A DNA stretch of 64,000 nucleotides from Pseudomonas sp. MWU13-2105 (GTDB lineage Bacteria > Pseudomonadota > Gammaproteobacteria > Pseudomonadales > Pseudomonadaceae). The DNA is taken from NCBI RefSeq assembly GCF_023242315.1, contig NZ_JALLIY010000025.1:50783-114782 (forward strand). Direction: 5' to 3'. Below, one piece after another: positions 51,491-60,462 of the stretch. The position numbers and the translations under genes are program-made. The notes beneath the pieces were generated by a model. It had not been told where the DNA came from. It saw only the letters and a list, made by a program, of their open reading frames with translations, and did not search any database. Numbering within the stretch: position 1 is the stretch's first letter; each line of letters begins with the position of its first letter.

Positions 51491-52617
51491 TTACCGTTCA
51501 AGTGGTCGACAGCGCCAAGCGCCTGAAGCAGTTCATCGAGTTGCCGTTCCGGCTGTATGCCGACGATCCGCTGTGGATTGCGCCGTTGCGCAGTGACATG
51601 AAGCGGATGCTTTCGCCGCGGCACAACCCGTTTTTCCGTGAGGCCGAGATCGAGCATTTCCTCGCGGTGGATGCCCGGGGGCAGGTACAGGGCCGGATCA
51701 GCGTGAGTATCCACGCCGCCTATAACGAGCGGTTTGGCGCCGAGCACGTGTTCTTCGGTTTCTTCGAGGTCGCACCGGACCCGGCAGTGGCCAGGGCTTT
51801 GTTCGAAGCCGTCGGCAACTGGGCCAAGGCCCGTGGCAAATCGCGCCTGCTGGGTCCCTACAGCTACACCTCGACCCAGGACGCGGCGCTGCTGCTGGAG
51901 AATATCGACGGGCGCGCGCCGACGCTGCTACAGACCTACAACCCGCTCTGGTATGCCGACACCCTCAAGCAACTGGGTTTCGAACTGGCCTTTACCTTCA
52001 GCACCTACGGCGTGACGGCCGAGCAGTACAAGGTGCGGCGCAAGGCCAACCGCAGCGAGCGGGTGATGCCGGGCAGCCAGTTCAGTGTGCGCAGCGCCAG
52101 CCGCGCCGATCTGCGGGGCAATCTCGACGAAATCCGCTGCCTGTTCAACAGTGCCTTTGCCGCGAACTACGAGGTCGCGCCGATTTCCGCGGCGAGCTTC
52201 AAGTTCCAGATCGACAGCGTCAAGACCTTCATTGACCTGGAGGGCATCAAGCTGATCGAGCTGGACGGGCGCGCCGTGGCGTTTTTCCTGATCCTGCCGG
52301 ACCTCAACCAGATCCTCGACAAGCTCAAGGGCCGCCTGGGGCTGTTCGACCTGTTCAAACTGGGGCAGTACAAACGCAGCGTCGAGGGCGCGGTGATCGC
52401 GCTGATCGGCGCCGATCCCACCGTGCAGGGCAGTGGCCTGGGCCGGTTGATCGGCGAGGAGATCGTGCGTTATGCCGAGCCGCGCTTTAGTCGCGTCGAC
52501 ACCATGTGGATCGATGACCGCAACCCTTCCAGCTATGTGCTGGCACGCAACCTGGGTATGCGCCGGACCAAGCGCTATGGCGTTTTCGGCCTCGATCTCG
52601 TTGAACCATCGCTCTGA
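51487..52617 (+). CDS. GNAT-type N-acyltransferase
   Basis: 376 residues. The C-terminal part has the GNAT acyl-CoA binding element V-Q-G-S-G-L-G-R-L-I-G (motif A, Q-x-x-G-x-G/A) near residue 312. The N-terminal half (LPFRLYADDPLWIAPLRSDMK) matches a family of long GNAT proteins. If the operon makes a primary amine, this enzyme is the natural candidate to N-acylate it. That link is inference. Starts at 51487 with ATGA overlap. Confidence 0.8.
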   Translation: MITVQVVDSAKRLKQFIELPFRLYADDPLWIAPLRSDMKRMLSPRHNPFFREAEIEHFLAVDARGQVQGRISVSIHAAYNERFGAEHVFFGFFEVAPDPAVARALFEAVGNWAKARGKSRLLGPYSYTSTQDAALLLENIDGRAPTLLQTYNPLWYADTLKQLGFELAFTFSTYGVTAEQYKVRRKANRSERVMPGSQFSVRSASRADLRGNLDEIRCLFNSAFAANYEVAPISAASFKFQIDSVKTFIDLEGIKLIELDGRAVAFFLILPDLNQILDKLKGRLGLFDLFKLGQYKRSVEGAVIALIGADPTVQGSGLGRLIGEEIVRYAEPRFSRVDTMWIDDRNPSSYVLARNLGMRRTKRYGVFGLDLVEPSL

Positions 52618-52635
52618 AACGGAGTTGTAAACCGT

Positions 52636-53322
52636 ATGGACACCCCCCTGATTTCCCTCGCGGGATTGAAGAAGTATTACCCCAGTGGCGATGGCCGCAG
52701 CCTGGTGCTCAACCATATCGACCTGGAGATCGCGCGGGCCAGCATGACCGTGATCCGCGGCATCTCGGGTTCGGGCAAGACCACCTTGCTCAATATCCTC
52801 GGCGGCCTCGACCGGGTCGACGAAGGCCAGGTGCGGGTCGGCGATGCGCGGCTCGAGACGATGGACTTTGCCGCCCTGACGCGCTTTCGCGCCGAGCGGG
52901 TCGGCTTCATTTTCCAGTTCCACAACCTGATCCCGACGCTGACGGTCAAGGAAAACGTACTAACCGGCCTGGAGCCGATCCGCACGGTTACCGTCCAGGA
53001 CCATCGGCGGGCCGAGGAGTACCTGCACAAGGTCGGGCTGCAAGAGCACGCCGAGAAGTTTCCCGCCAAGCTCTCCGGCGGGCAGCAGCAGCGCGTGGCG
53101 ATTGCCCGCGCGCTGATCAAGGAACCGCAGCTGATCCTCGCCGACGAGCCGACCGGCAGCCTGGATGAGGAAACCGGCATGCGGGTGTTCGAGTTGCTGC
53201 GCCAGATGCAGGAGGAGAAACAGGTGACTGTGGTGATCGTCACCCATAACCCGGCATTGGGACAGCATGCCGACCAGGTCTACGAAATGCGCTCCGGTCA
53301 CCTGTACAGGGCCGCCCAATGA
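52636..53322 (+). CDS. ABC transporter ATP-binding protein (LolD/MacB type)
   Basis: 228 residues, standard for LolD. Walker A GISGSGKTT (42-50), Q-loop FQFHNLIPTLTVKENV, signature LSGGQQQR, Walker B LILADEPTGSLD and H-loop VVIVTHN. LolD-type ATPases pair with FtsX-domain permeases and drive extraction of lipid substrates or efflux. The partner permease gene overlaps by four bases. Confidence 0.95.
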   Translation: MDTPLISLAGLKKYYPSGDGRSLVLNHIDLEIARASMTVIRGISGSGKTTLLNILGGLDRVDEGQVRVGDARLETMDFAALTRFRAERVGFIFQFHNLIPTLTVKENVLTGLEPIRTVTVQDHRRAEEYLHKVGLQEHAEKFPAKLSGGQQQRVAIARALIKEPQLILADEPTGSLDEETGMRVFELLRQMQEEKQVTVVIVTHNPALGQHADQVYEMRSGHLYRAAQ

Positions 53323-55679
53323 ATATGCTGGTCCGGCATGTGCTGCGTTCGATCCTGGTCATTCGTTACCGGTTGCTGACCATCGCGCTGATCTGCGCCT
53401 CGACCTTCGGCGTGCTGGTGGGGGCCTACTCGGCCATCGACAGCCTGTTCAATACCGTCGAGGACATCCAGTCATCGGCCGCGATGGCCGGGCTGGAAGT
53501 GATCTTCGCCCCTGACGAGCAGATCAATCTGCCGGTGTTCGATGAGATCCCCGGAGTGAGCGCGACCTATCCGCGGCTGTTGATGCCCGGGCTGGTGCCC
53601 CTGGGCGGCGAGCAGCCGGTGGCGGCACTGATGATCAGCTCGCCGGCTGAGGATTTCACCACGGTCAACCGGCTCAAGGTGCTCGACGGTCGGCTGCCCG
53701 ACGCACAAGATCCCGCCGGGGTGGTGCTGGAGCGCAACTGCGCCGAGTTCCATGGCAAGCGGGTAGGGGACAGGTTCAGCTTCGTGTCCGGCCATGCCGA
53801 TTACCCGGTCGAGGTGGTCGGCATCGTCGAAAGCCCGGAATACCTGGTGGCGCCGTTGAACCCCAGTGTCTATGTGCCGAGCAACGGTTCGTTGTGCGTG
53901 GTGTTCGCCGACCAGGCGCTGATGCGCCAGCAACTGGGGTTCGCGGCGGTGAACAGTCTGCTCTTCAGCCTGTCGGCGGATGCCGACCTGGGCCGGATCA
54001 AACATGCCGTGACCGAGCGCGCGCAGACTCGCCTGGCGGTCGATTATGTGCTGCCGCGCCAGGAGCAGTTCAGCCAGAAATTCCTTGAGCTGGACCTCAA
54101 CACCTTCAAGGTGTTCCTGCCCACGGTGGTGCTGATCTTCGCCCTGTCGTCGACCCTGGTGGTGTTCTTCCTGATGTACCAGTGGGCCAAGGAAGAGCGG
54201 CCGCTGATCGCCATGTTCCTCACCCTCGGCTATACCCGTCGCCAGGTCGCCTGCGCTTACAGCCTGCCGGCGCTGATGCTGGTCGCGACGGCGTTGTTGC
54301 TCGGTTGTGGCTTTGCCCTGTTCGACATGTATGCGTTCGGCCTGAACTACGCCCGGGCCATCGGCATGCCGGAACCACACCTGGTGTTCCAGCTGCCCTA
54401 TCTGTGGCGCGCCGGACTGGTGCTGTGCGGCACCGTGGCCCTGGGCATGTACCTGCCCATGCGGGCGATCCTCGGTATCACGCCGATGGATGCCCTGCGT
54501 GATGTCGGCGCCGGCCAGGAGCAGCCACTGGCCCAGCGCATGGTCGCTTGCCTGAGCCATATCGGTGGGCCGTTCTGGTTTCGTTACTCCTTGCGCAACC
54601 TGCTGCGCAACTGGCGCATCAGCCTGGTGACCGTGCTCGCCATGGCGGCGAGCATCGCCATCACCATCGCCTTCTACATTTCCCTGACCTCCATGGAACG
54701 CACCGCCATCAGCAACGTCGAGCGCGACAACTGGAGTCGTGTGGTCGACCTGGATGTGCCTTGGTGGGATGAGGATGTCGCGCGTCTGGAGGCGCTGGCG
54801 CCGGGCAGTCGCTGGTCGACTTTCGTCAAGGGCGGTGCCCAGGTCAGTGGCCGTGGGCAATTGGACAATGCCAGCCTGTTGGGGATCGAGCCGGCCGACG
54901 GCGTGCGCCATGTCAACCTGATGCAGGGGCGCATGCTCCTCGATGGCGATCGCGATGGCGTGGTGATCGAGCGGCGTATCGCGATTGCCCAGGGTGTCGG
55001 GCCCGGTGATCGGCTGACCCTCAAGGTTCGTGGCAACGATTACCCGACGACGGTCGTCGGAGTGTTCTCCGGGGCCCTGCCGGGCGAGGTGATCACCAGC
55101 AAGGATTACGCCCGGCGGATGCTGGCGCTGGATGAACAGTTTACCGGTGCCTATCTGGTCGATGCCGGTTCATCCGGCCTGGAAGACGCGCGGATCTACG
55201 CGGTGCCGGGTGTGGTGCGGGTGACCTCGAAACAGGACATTGTCGCGGCCATCCTCGAAATCAGCTCGCATATCTGGGTGATCATCCATATCTCGGCACT
55301 GATGAGCATTGCGATCGCCTTGCTGTTCGCCGTGACCAGCATGAACTTCAGCATTGTCGGACGGCGCGCTGAATACGGGGTGCTGCGCATCCTCGGCTTC
55401 AGCGACCGCAACGTGTCGCTGATCATGCTCTGTGAAACCTTCAGCATCGCCGTGCTCGCTGGCCTGGTTGCCATGCCCCTGGGCTACGGGCTGGGCGCGG
55501 TGCTCAACCATCGCCTGACCGATGTCTGGTTCAAGATCAACACCGATCCGGCGTCCAGCGATTTCCTCCGGGTGATCCTGCCCGCGCTGCTGATCATTCC
55601 CTTCGCGGCGATGCCTGCCATTCGCCATGTGTTACGCATCCCCGCGGTCGACACCCTCAAACTCAGGAATTTCGGATGA
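53319..55679 (+). CDS. FtsX-domain ABC permease (LolCE/MacB-like)
   Basis: 786 residues. N-terminal helix (about 18-40), a large periplasmic domain (about 45-260), a three-helix FtsX domain (about 265-380), another helix at about 430, a second periplasmic domain (to about 640) and a second FtsX domain (about 655-775; LLFAVTSMNFSIVGRRAEYGVLRILG). Two FtsX domains on one chain mean it can act as a homo- or pseudo-dimer. Such permeases move lipoproteins or lipids from the outer leaflet of the inner membrane. Confidence 0.92.
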   Translation: MNMLVRHVLRSILVIRYRLLTIALICASTFGVLVGAYSAIDSLFNTVEDIQSSAAMAGLEVIFAPDEQINLPVFDEIPGVSATYPRLLMPGLVPLGGEQPVAALMISSPAEDFTTVNRLKVLDGRLPDAQDPAGVVLERNCAEFHGKRVGDRFSFVSGHADYPVEVVGIVESPEYLVAPLNPSVYVPSNGSLCVVFADQALMRQQLGFAAVNSLLFSLSADADLGRIKHAVTERAQTRLAVDYVLPRQEQFSQKFLELDLNTFKVFLPTVVLIFALSSTLVVFFLMYQWAKEERPLIAMFLTLGYTRRQVACAYSLPALMLVATALLLGCGFALFDMYAFGLNYARAIGMPEPHLVFQLPYLWRAGLVLCGTVALGMYLPMRAILGITPMDALRDVGAGQEQPLAQRMVACLSHIGGPFWFRYSLRNLLRNWRISLVTVLAMAASIAITIAFYISLTSMERTAISNVERDNWSRVVDLDVPWWDEDVARLEALAPGSRWSTFVKGGAQVSGRGQLDNASLLGIEPADGVRHVNLMQGRMLLDGDRDGVVIERRIAIAQGVGPGDRLTLKVRGNDYPTTVVGVFSGALPGEVITSKDYARRMLALDEQFTGAYLVDAGSSGLEDARIYAVPGVVRVTSKQDIVAAILEISSHIWVIIHISALMSIAIALLFAVTSMNFSIVGRRAEYGVLRILGFSDRNVSLIMLCETFSIAVLAGLVAMPLGYGLGAVLNHRLTDVWFKINTDPASSDFLRVILPALLIIPFAAMPAIRHVLRIPAVDTLKLRNFG

Positions 55680-56455
55680 CTCGCCGATTGCTTGCCGTTT
55701 TACCCGTGTTGCTCGCCTGCTCCGGGCCGGTGCTGGCCGACGATGCCCTGTCGATCATGCAGGACTCCGACCGCCGCATGAAAGCCCAGGATGAACAGAT
55801 CGACTACCGCATGGAGTTGTTCGAGGCCGACCACCTGACCTTCACCCGCCAGCTCACACGGCTGGACAAGCGCATGAGCGAACGCACCGGCACGCTGGTG
55901 CGCTTCACGGCGCCAGCGGCGGTGAAGAACGTCGCGTTGTTGATCGAGGACAGCGGTGCGGCGACCAACGATATCTGGTCCTACACCCCCTCGACCAAGA
56001 ACCTGCGGCGCCTGGCCGGTTCGCAGAAGCAGAACTGGTTCATGGGTACCGACTTCACCTATGAGGATTTCGAGGACTACAAGCTCGCCAGCTATCAGTT
56101 CACCAGCCTGGGCCAGCCTGAAGCCTGCCTGAGCTGGCCGGCCTGTCGGCGGATCGAGGCCCGGGCGCAGACCGAAGAGGCGCGCATCTCCGGTTATTCG
56201 CGCAAGGTCTACTACCTCGAAGAGAGCAGCCGCTACCCGGTGCAGATCGACTACTTCGACGCCCAGGGCACGCTGGTCAAGCAGCTCAAGACCGACGGCC
56301 TGCAGGTGGTGGGCGGCTTCAGCCGACCGACCGCGCAGACCATGTTCAACCTGGCCGCGAACAAGAGCACCCGGATGATCGTCGAGAAGGTCAGCATCAA
56401 CCCCGGCATTGCCGAAGCCAATTTCACCCAGCGCGCCCTGCGCACCGAACATTGA
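55676..56455 (+). CDS. LolA-like periplasmic outer-membrane lipid/lipoprotein carrier
   Basis: 259 residues with a signal peptide (to VLA-DD, about 22). It has the LolA_like (PF17131-type) pattern, including TGTLVRFTAPAAVKNVALLIED, WSYTPSTKNLRRLAGSQKQNWFMGTDFTYEDF and a C-terminal beta region. These carriers shield a lipid chain in a half-barrel in the periplasm. Together with the LolD/LolCE-like exporter it forms a dedicated lipid transport module. ATGA overlap with the permease gene. Confidence 0.87.
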   Translation: MTRRLLAVLPVLLACSGPVLADDALSIMQDSDRRMKAQDEQIDYRMELFEADHLTFTRQLTRLDKRMSERTGTLVRFTAPAAVKNVALLIEDSGAATNDIWSYTPSTKNLRRLAGSQKQNWFMGTDFTYEDFEDYKLASYQFTSLGQPEACLSWPACRRIEARAQTEEARISGYSRKVYYLEESSRYPVQIDYFDAQGTLVKQLKTDGLQVVGGFSRPTAQTMFNLAANKSTRMIVEKVSINPGIAEANFTQRALRTEH

Positions 56456-56469
56456 TCCGAGTACCCATC

Positions 56470-56727
56470 ATGTCGACTCAACCCCTGGAAACCGTGGTCC
56501 TGGAACTGTTGGCCACGACCCTTGAACTGGACATCAGCGAGCTGGATATCCAGCTCAGTATCGACGAGCTGGGGCTCGACTCGCTGGACGTGCTGAAGCT
56601 GACGTACGCCATCGAGAAGCGCTTCCAGGTCAATCTGTCCAGCTACAGCCACACCGACATCAGTTCGGTGGCGCGCCTGATCGAGATCCTCGCCGAGCAA
56701 CTGGCGGGCCTGCGAGTCGCTTCATGA
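56470..56727 (+). CDS. Acyl carrier protein 2
   Basis: 85 residues. Phosphopantetheine site LGLDS38LDVL. Start ATG at 56470; an in-frame TTG at 56452 overlapping the previous stop would add six residues. It overlaps the ketosynthase gene by ATGA, so it probably works with that enzyme rather than with the ligase. Confidence 0.92.
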   Translation: MSTQPLETVVLELLATTLELDISELDIQLSIDELGLDSLDVLKLTYAIEKRFQVNLSSYSHTDISSVARLIEILAEQLAGLRVAS

Positions 56728-57935
56728 ATGAGGTCGTGATCACGGGCGTCGGTTGTGTGTCGCCCTTCGGTATCGGTCGGCAAGCCTTGTGGGACGGCCT
56801 GGCCCAGGCGCGCTGCGCGATTGCCCGGGTGCCATGGCTGCCGGGGAACTGCAATGCCGGTGCGCTGCCCGAGCAGACGCTGGAAGGCCGCTTCAGCGCC
56901 AACGAGTTGTTGATGTTCGACCGCTCGACCCAGTTCGCGCTGCTGGCCGGGCGCGAGGCGCTGGATATGGCGGCGCTGGACATGAGCGCGGTCGATGCCC
57001 ATCGCTGTGCGGTGTATATGGGCACGGCGGTGGGCGGCAGCGACTCCCTGCACAGCGCCTACCTGGATCTTTACCAGGCCGGCAGCCAGACCCTGGCGCC
57101 CTGGACGGTGCCTCGGGTGATGGCGAATGCCGCGGCCAGTCACCTGAGCCTGCGCCATGGTTTCAAGGGTCCGGCAATGACCTTGAGTACCGCCTGCGCC
57201 TCTTCGACCCAGGCCGTCGGCGAGGCCTATCGGCTCCTGCGTCATGGCGACGCCGACCTGGTATTGGCCGGCGGTACCGATGCCTGTCTCAACCCGCTGG
57301 TGTGGAAAGCCTGGGAAGCGTTGCGGGCCATGGCGCCGGACACCTGCCGACCGTTTTCCGCCGGCCGGCGCGGCATGGTCCTGGGGGAGGGCGGGGGTGT
57401 GCTGGTCATGGAAACCCTGGCCCACGCCCGGGCGCGGGGTGCCCGGGTGTTGGCGCGCGTGCTGGGCTATGGCGTCAACAGCGATGCCGGCGACCTGCTC
57501 AAGCCGTCGGTAGACGGCCCCGCATTGGCGATGCGCCAGGCGATGGCCAGCAGTGGGCTGGCGCCGGAACGCTTCAGCTATATCAATGCCCATGGCACCG
57601 GCACCTTGCTCAACGACCGCTGTGAAACGGCGGCAATCCGCCAGGTATTTGCCGCCCATGCGGACCGCTTGCAGGTGTCTTCGGTCAAGTCGGCCATCGG
57701 TCATCTGATGGGCGCGGCGGGAGTGGTGGAGTTGATCGGCGGGCTGCTGGCGACCTTGCACGAGCGGATTCCGCCGACCCTGAATTACCAGGCGGCGGAT
57801 GCCGAATGCGACCTCGATTACGTCACCGAAGGCGCCCGTCCGGCCCGGGTCGAGGCCTGGCTGAAAAACTCCTTTGCCTTCGGCGGACTGAATGTTTCGC
57901 TGGCCCTGGGGCGAGCCGTGGAGGCTGGGCAATGA
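56724..57935 (+). CDS. Beta-ketoacyl-ACP synthase (FabF/KS II-like)
   Basis: 403 residues. The full condensing triad is present: C158 in STACASS, H290 in NAHGTGT and H327 in SAIGHLMGAAG. Length is typical of FabF. It condenses malonyl-ACP with an acyl chain, extending the fatty chain or producing a beta-keto acyl intermediate. No FabG- or FabZ-like gene lies in the operon, but an SDR follows immediately. Overlaps both neighbours by four bases. Confidence 0.93.
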   Translation: MNEVVITGVGCVSPFGIGRQALWDGLAQARCAIARVPWLPGNCNAGALPEQTLEGRFSANELLMFDRSTQFALLAGREALDMAALDMSAVDAHRCAVYMGTAVGGSDSLHSAYLDLYQAGSQTLAPWTVPRVMANAAASHLSLRHGFKGPAMTLSTACASSTQAVGEAYRLLRHGDADLVLAGGTDACLNPLVWKAWEALRAMAPDTCRPFSAGRRGMVLGEGGGVLVMETLAHARARGARVLARVLGYGVNSDAGDLLKPSVDGPALAMRQAMASSGLAPERFSYINAHGTGTLLNDRCETAAIRQVFAAHADRLQVSSVKSAIGHLMGAAGVVELIGGLLATLHERIPPTLNYQAADAECDLDYVTEGARPARVEAWLKNSFAFGGLNVSLALGRAVEAGQ

Positions 57936-58924
57936 TTCTGGTGACGGGGGCCAGCGGTTGCCTGGGCAGTCATATCGTACGGGCTTTGTTGGCTCGTGGT
58001 GAGGCGGTTGCCGTGCTGGTCCTGGCGAACGACCCGGCACCGGCCCTGGCGCAGGTGAGTGAGCGGGTAGCGTGGCGAGTGGCCGACCTGCTCGATCCGG
58101 CCGGTCTCGACCGCGCGCTTGACGGTGTCGAGCAGATCTATCACGCCGCCGGCCTGGCGCTGCCTTATGAAAGCGCCCGGGCGCGGATGTTCGCGGTCAA
58201 TGTGCAAGGCACGGTCAACCTGCTGCACGCGGCGCGCCGTGCCGGTGTGCGCCGGGTGCTGCATGTGTCGTCGATTGCCGCGGTGGGCTATCCGGCCGGC
58301 GAGGCGGATGAACATATGGCCTACAACGGCGCCGCCTTCAAGCTGGCGTACATGCACAGCAAACGCGCGGCCGAGGAGCGGGTCCGGCAGTTCTGCCGGG
58401 AAGGCATGGACATCGTCATCGCTTGCCCTTCGGCTGTCATTGCCCCGCACTGCGATGTAGTGCATGGCTGGGGCAAGGTCATGCTCGACCTGCGCCAGCG
58501 GCGCCTGCCCTTTATCCCGCCCGGCGGGATCGCCGTGATCGGCGCCGAGGACCTGGTACAGGGGGTGCTGGCTGTCATGGACAAGGGCCGGTGTGGCGAG
58601 CGTTACATCCTCAGCAGCCTGAACGTCAGCTATCGCGAATTGTTCACCGGCATGGGCCGCGCGCTGGGTGTGCCCGAGCCGCGCTGGCAGCCTGCGGGTT
58701 CGACCCTCAAGTGGATCGTGGCGCTGCTGCGACCGCTGGATCTGTTGACTTCGATCATCCCCTTGCGACTCTCGGCGGATGTGCTCCGCCTGTTGGGGAT
58801 GAATGTCTACTACCGGACCCACAAGGCGCGCCAGCAGGTGGGGTTCGCGCCCCGCCAGAGCCTGGAACAACTGGTTGGCGAAACGGCCCGTTGGTTGTTG
58901 GCTCGACAGGAGATTGAGCAATGA
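57932..58924 (+). CDS. Extended SDR (NAD-dependent epimerase/3-beta-HSD type)
   Basis: 330 residues. Rossmann motif GASGCLG (6-12), V-S-S at 112-114 and Y140-x3-K144 form the SDR catalytic set. The sequence resembles dihydroflavonol reductase/3beta-hydroxysteroid dehydrogenase-like enzymes such as HpnA or OleD. It may reduce a beta-keto group made by the KS. The start at 57932 overlaps the KS stop; a longer in-frame upstream frame is antisense-like filler. Overlaps the ACAD gene by four bases. Confidence 0.88.
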   Translation: MILVTGASGCLGSHIVRALLARGEAVAVLVLANDPAPALAQVSERVAWRVADLLDPAGLDRALDGVEQIYHAAGLALPYESARARMFAVNVQGTVNLLHAARRAGVRRVLHVSSIAAVGYPAGEADEHMAYNGAAFKLAYMHSKRAAEERVRQFCREGMDIVIACPSAVIAPHCDVVHGWGKVMLDLRQRRLPFIPPGGIAVIGAEDLVQGVLAVMDKGRCGERYILSSLNVSYRELFTGMGRALGVPEPRWQPAGSTLKWIVALLRPLDLLTSIIPLRLSADVLRLLGMNVYYRTHKARQQVGFAPRQSLEQLVGETARWLLARQEIEQ

Positions 58925-60462
58925 ATGCATGGACCGCATTGGCCCTGGCGGCGCGTCCCGACACCCCGGCCGTTGTCGAGCTGAACCTGTGGTTGCAGGA
59001 CTGGGTCGGACGCCTGGATTTCCGCCTGATGGATGTGCGCCGCTGTCTGCCGCCACACCTGGTGCTGGCCCTGGGTAATCGCGGGGTACTCGGCATGCAG
59101 GTCGCCGAGGAGCAGGGGGGCCTGCTCGGTTTTTCGACGTTCGAACTGTTGCGGGTGCAGCGTCAGTTGGGCGCCATCGACCTGACCCTGGCATTTTTCG
59201 TCGGGCTCAACAACGGCCTGGGCATTCGCCCGATCCAGCGTTTCGGCTCGGCCACGGCGAAGGCGCGTTACCTGCCCCAACTGGCCACCGGGCGGATGCT
59301 CGCGGCCTTTGCCCTGACCGAGCAGGGCGCCGGTTCCAATCCGTTGAACATGGCGGCCACGGCACGCCGCGAGGGCGAGCATTGGCGCCTGGATGGGCGC
59401 AAGTCCTGGTGCGGCTCCGCCGCCTGGGCCGGGGTGATTTCGGTGTTTGCCCGGCACCTGGACGAGCAGGGCCGCGACTGCGGCTTTATCGGTTTCTGCC
59501 TGGATGCCGAGCAGCCGGGCCTGCGCCAGGGCAGCGAGGCGCTGACCCTCGGCCTCAAGGGCATGGTCCAGAACCAGGTGCATTTCGAGGCCGTCGAGGC
59601 CCGTGCGGAGCAGGTATTGGGTAGCCCGTTCGCCGGGATGGCGGTCGCCAGCGACACCATGGTCTTCGGTCGCCTGGGTATTGCCGCAACCTGTGTCGGT
59701 GCCTTGTGGCGCTGCGTGCAATTGATGACTCGCTACAGCACGCGTCGTTCCCTGGGCACCCAGCGGCTCTGGGACCACGAGCATACCCAGGCGCTGATCG
59801 GGGCGGCTGTCTGCGCCGCCACCGCCCTGGGCGGTTGGGTCGACGACCTGGCCACCGGCCTGGACCAGGGGCAGCCCGCGCCGCCGGCCGAGGTCCTCGC
59901 GGCGGTCAAGTGGTTGGCCAGTGAACTCCTGGGTGAAGTCAGCGACAGCGCCCTGCAGATGCTCGGTGCGCGTGGCTACTGCGATAACAATCCCATCGGC
60001 CAGCTCTGGCGCGATGCGCGCATCACCCGTCTGTTCGAGGGGCCGTCGCAGACCCTGGCGGCCTTTATCGGTCAGCGGGTGTTGGAACAGCCGGCCGTCA
60101 TCAGGGCGTATCTGGCGTTCATGCCCTACGGTCAACAGGCCCTCCAGCGCCTGGAAACCTGGATTGCCAGCGAACGGCTGCCGCCGCGAGGCCACGAGCG
60201 CCTGTCCGAACAGGTGCTCCAGTTGGGGCAGTGCATCGCCTGGCTGATGCTCTCGGCCCAGGCCCTGGAAGAGCATTGCCGGCCCTGGGTGATGTCCCGC
60301 CTGGCGGCGGCGGAGCGCGACTGGGAGCATCTGGCTTCGCCGCGTTTCAGCCTGGCCGGGCTGGGTGGCTGGGTCGATGCCCGGATCGGTGTTTTCGACC
60401 GGGTGCGTGCCGACGAGGAGGTCGCGCTCGATGAGCTGCTCGTGTGTGGGGAGGAGGTATGA
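58921..60462 (+). CDS. Acyl-CoA dehydrogenase-like flavoprotein (TamP-like role)
   Basis: 513 residues, longer than the usual 380 by a C-terminal helical extension, as in some acyl-CoA dehydrogenase branches. FAD/substrate motif ALTEQGAGSNPLNM, G-L-K-G-M-V region and R-L-F-E373-G-P-S-Q with catalytic-Glu candidate E373. In tambjamine biosynthesis the acyl-CoA dehydrogenase TamP desaturates an ACP-bound chain; that is the inferred role here, on either ACP. ATGA overlap with the SDR gene; 3' end overlaps the porin-like gene. Confidence 0.87.
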   Translation: MNAWTALALAARPDTPAVVELNLWLQDWVGRLDFRLMDVRRCLPPHLVLALGNRGVLGMQVAEEQGGLLGFSTFELLRVQRQLGAIDLTLAFFVGLNNGLGIRPIQRFGSATAKARYLPQLATGRMLAAFALTEQGAGSNPLNMAATARREGEHWRLDGRKSWCGSAAWAGVISVFARHLDEQGRDCGFIGFCLDAEQPGLRQGSEALTLGLKGMVQNQVHFEAVEARAEQVLGSPFAGMAVASDTMVFGRLGIAATCVGALWRCVQLMTRYSTRRSLGTQRLWDHEHTQALIGAAVCAATALGGWVDDLATGLDQGQPAPPAEVLAAVKWLASELLGEVSDSALQMLGARGYCDNNPIGQLWRDARITRLFEGPSQTLAAFIGQRVLEQPAVIRAYLAFMPYGQQALQRLETWIASERLPPRGHERLSEQVLQLGQCIAWLMLSAQALEEHCRPWVMSRLAAAERDWEHLASPRFSLAGLGGWVDARIGVFDRVRADEEVALDELLVCGEEV

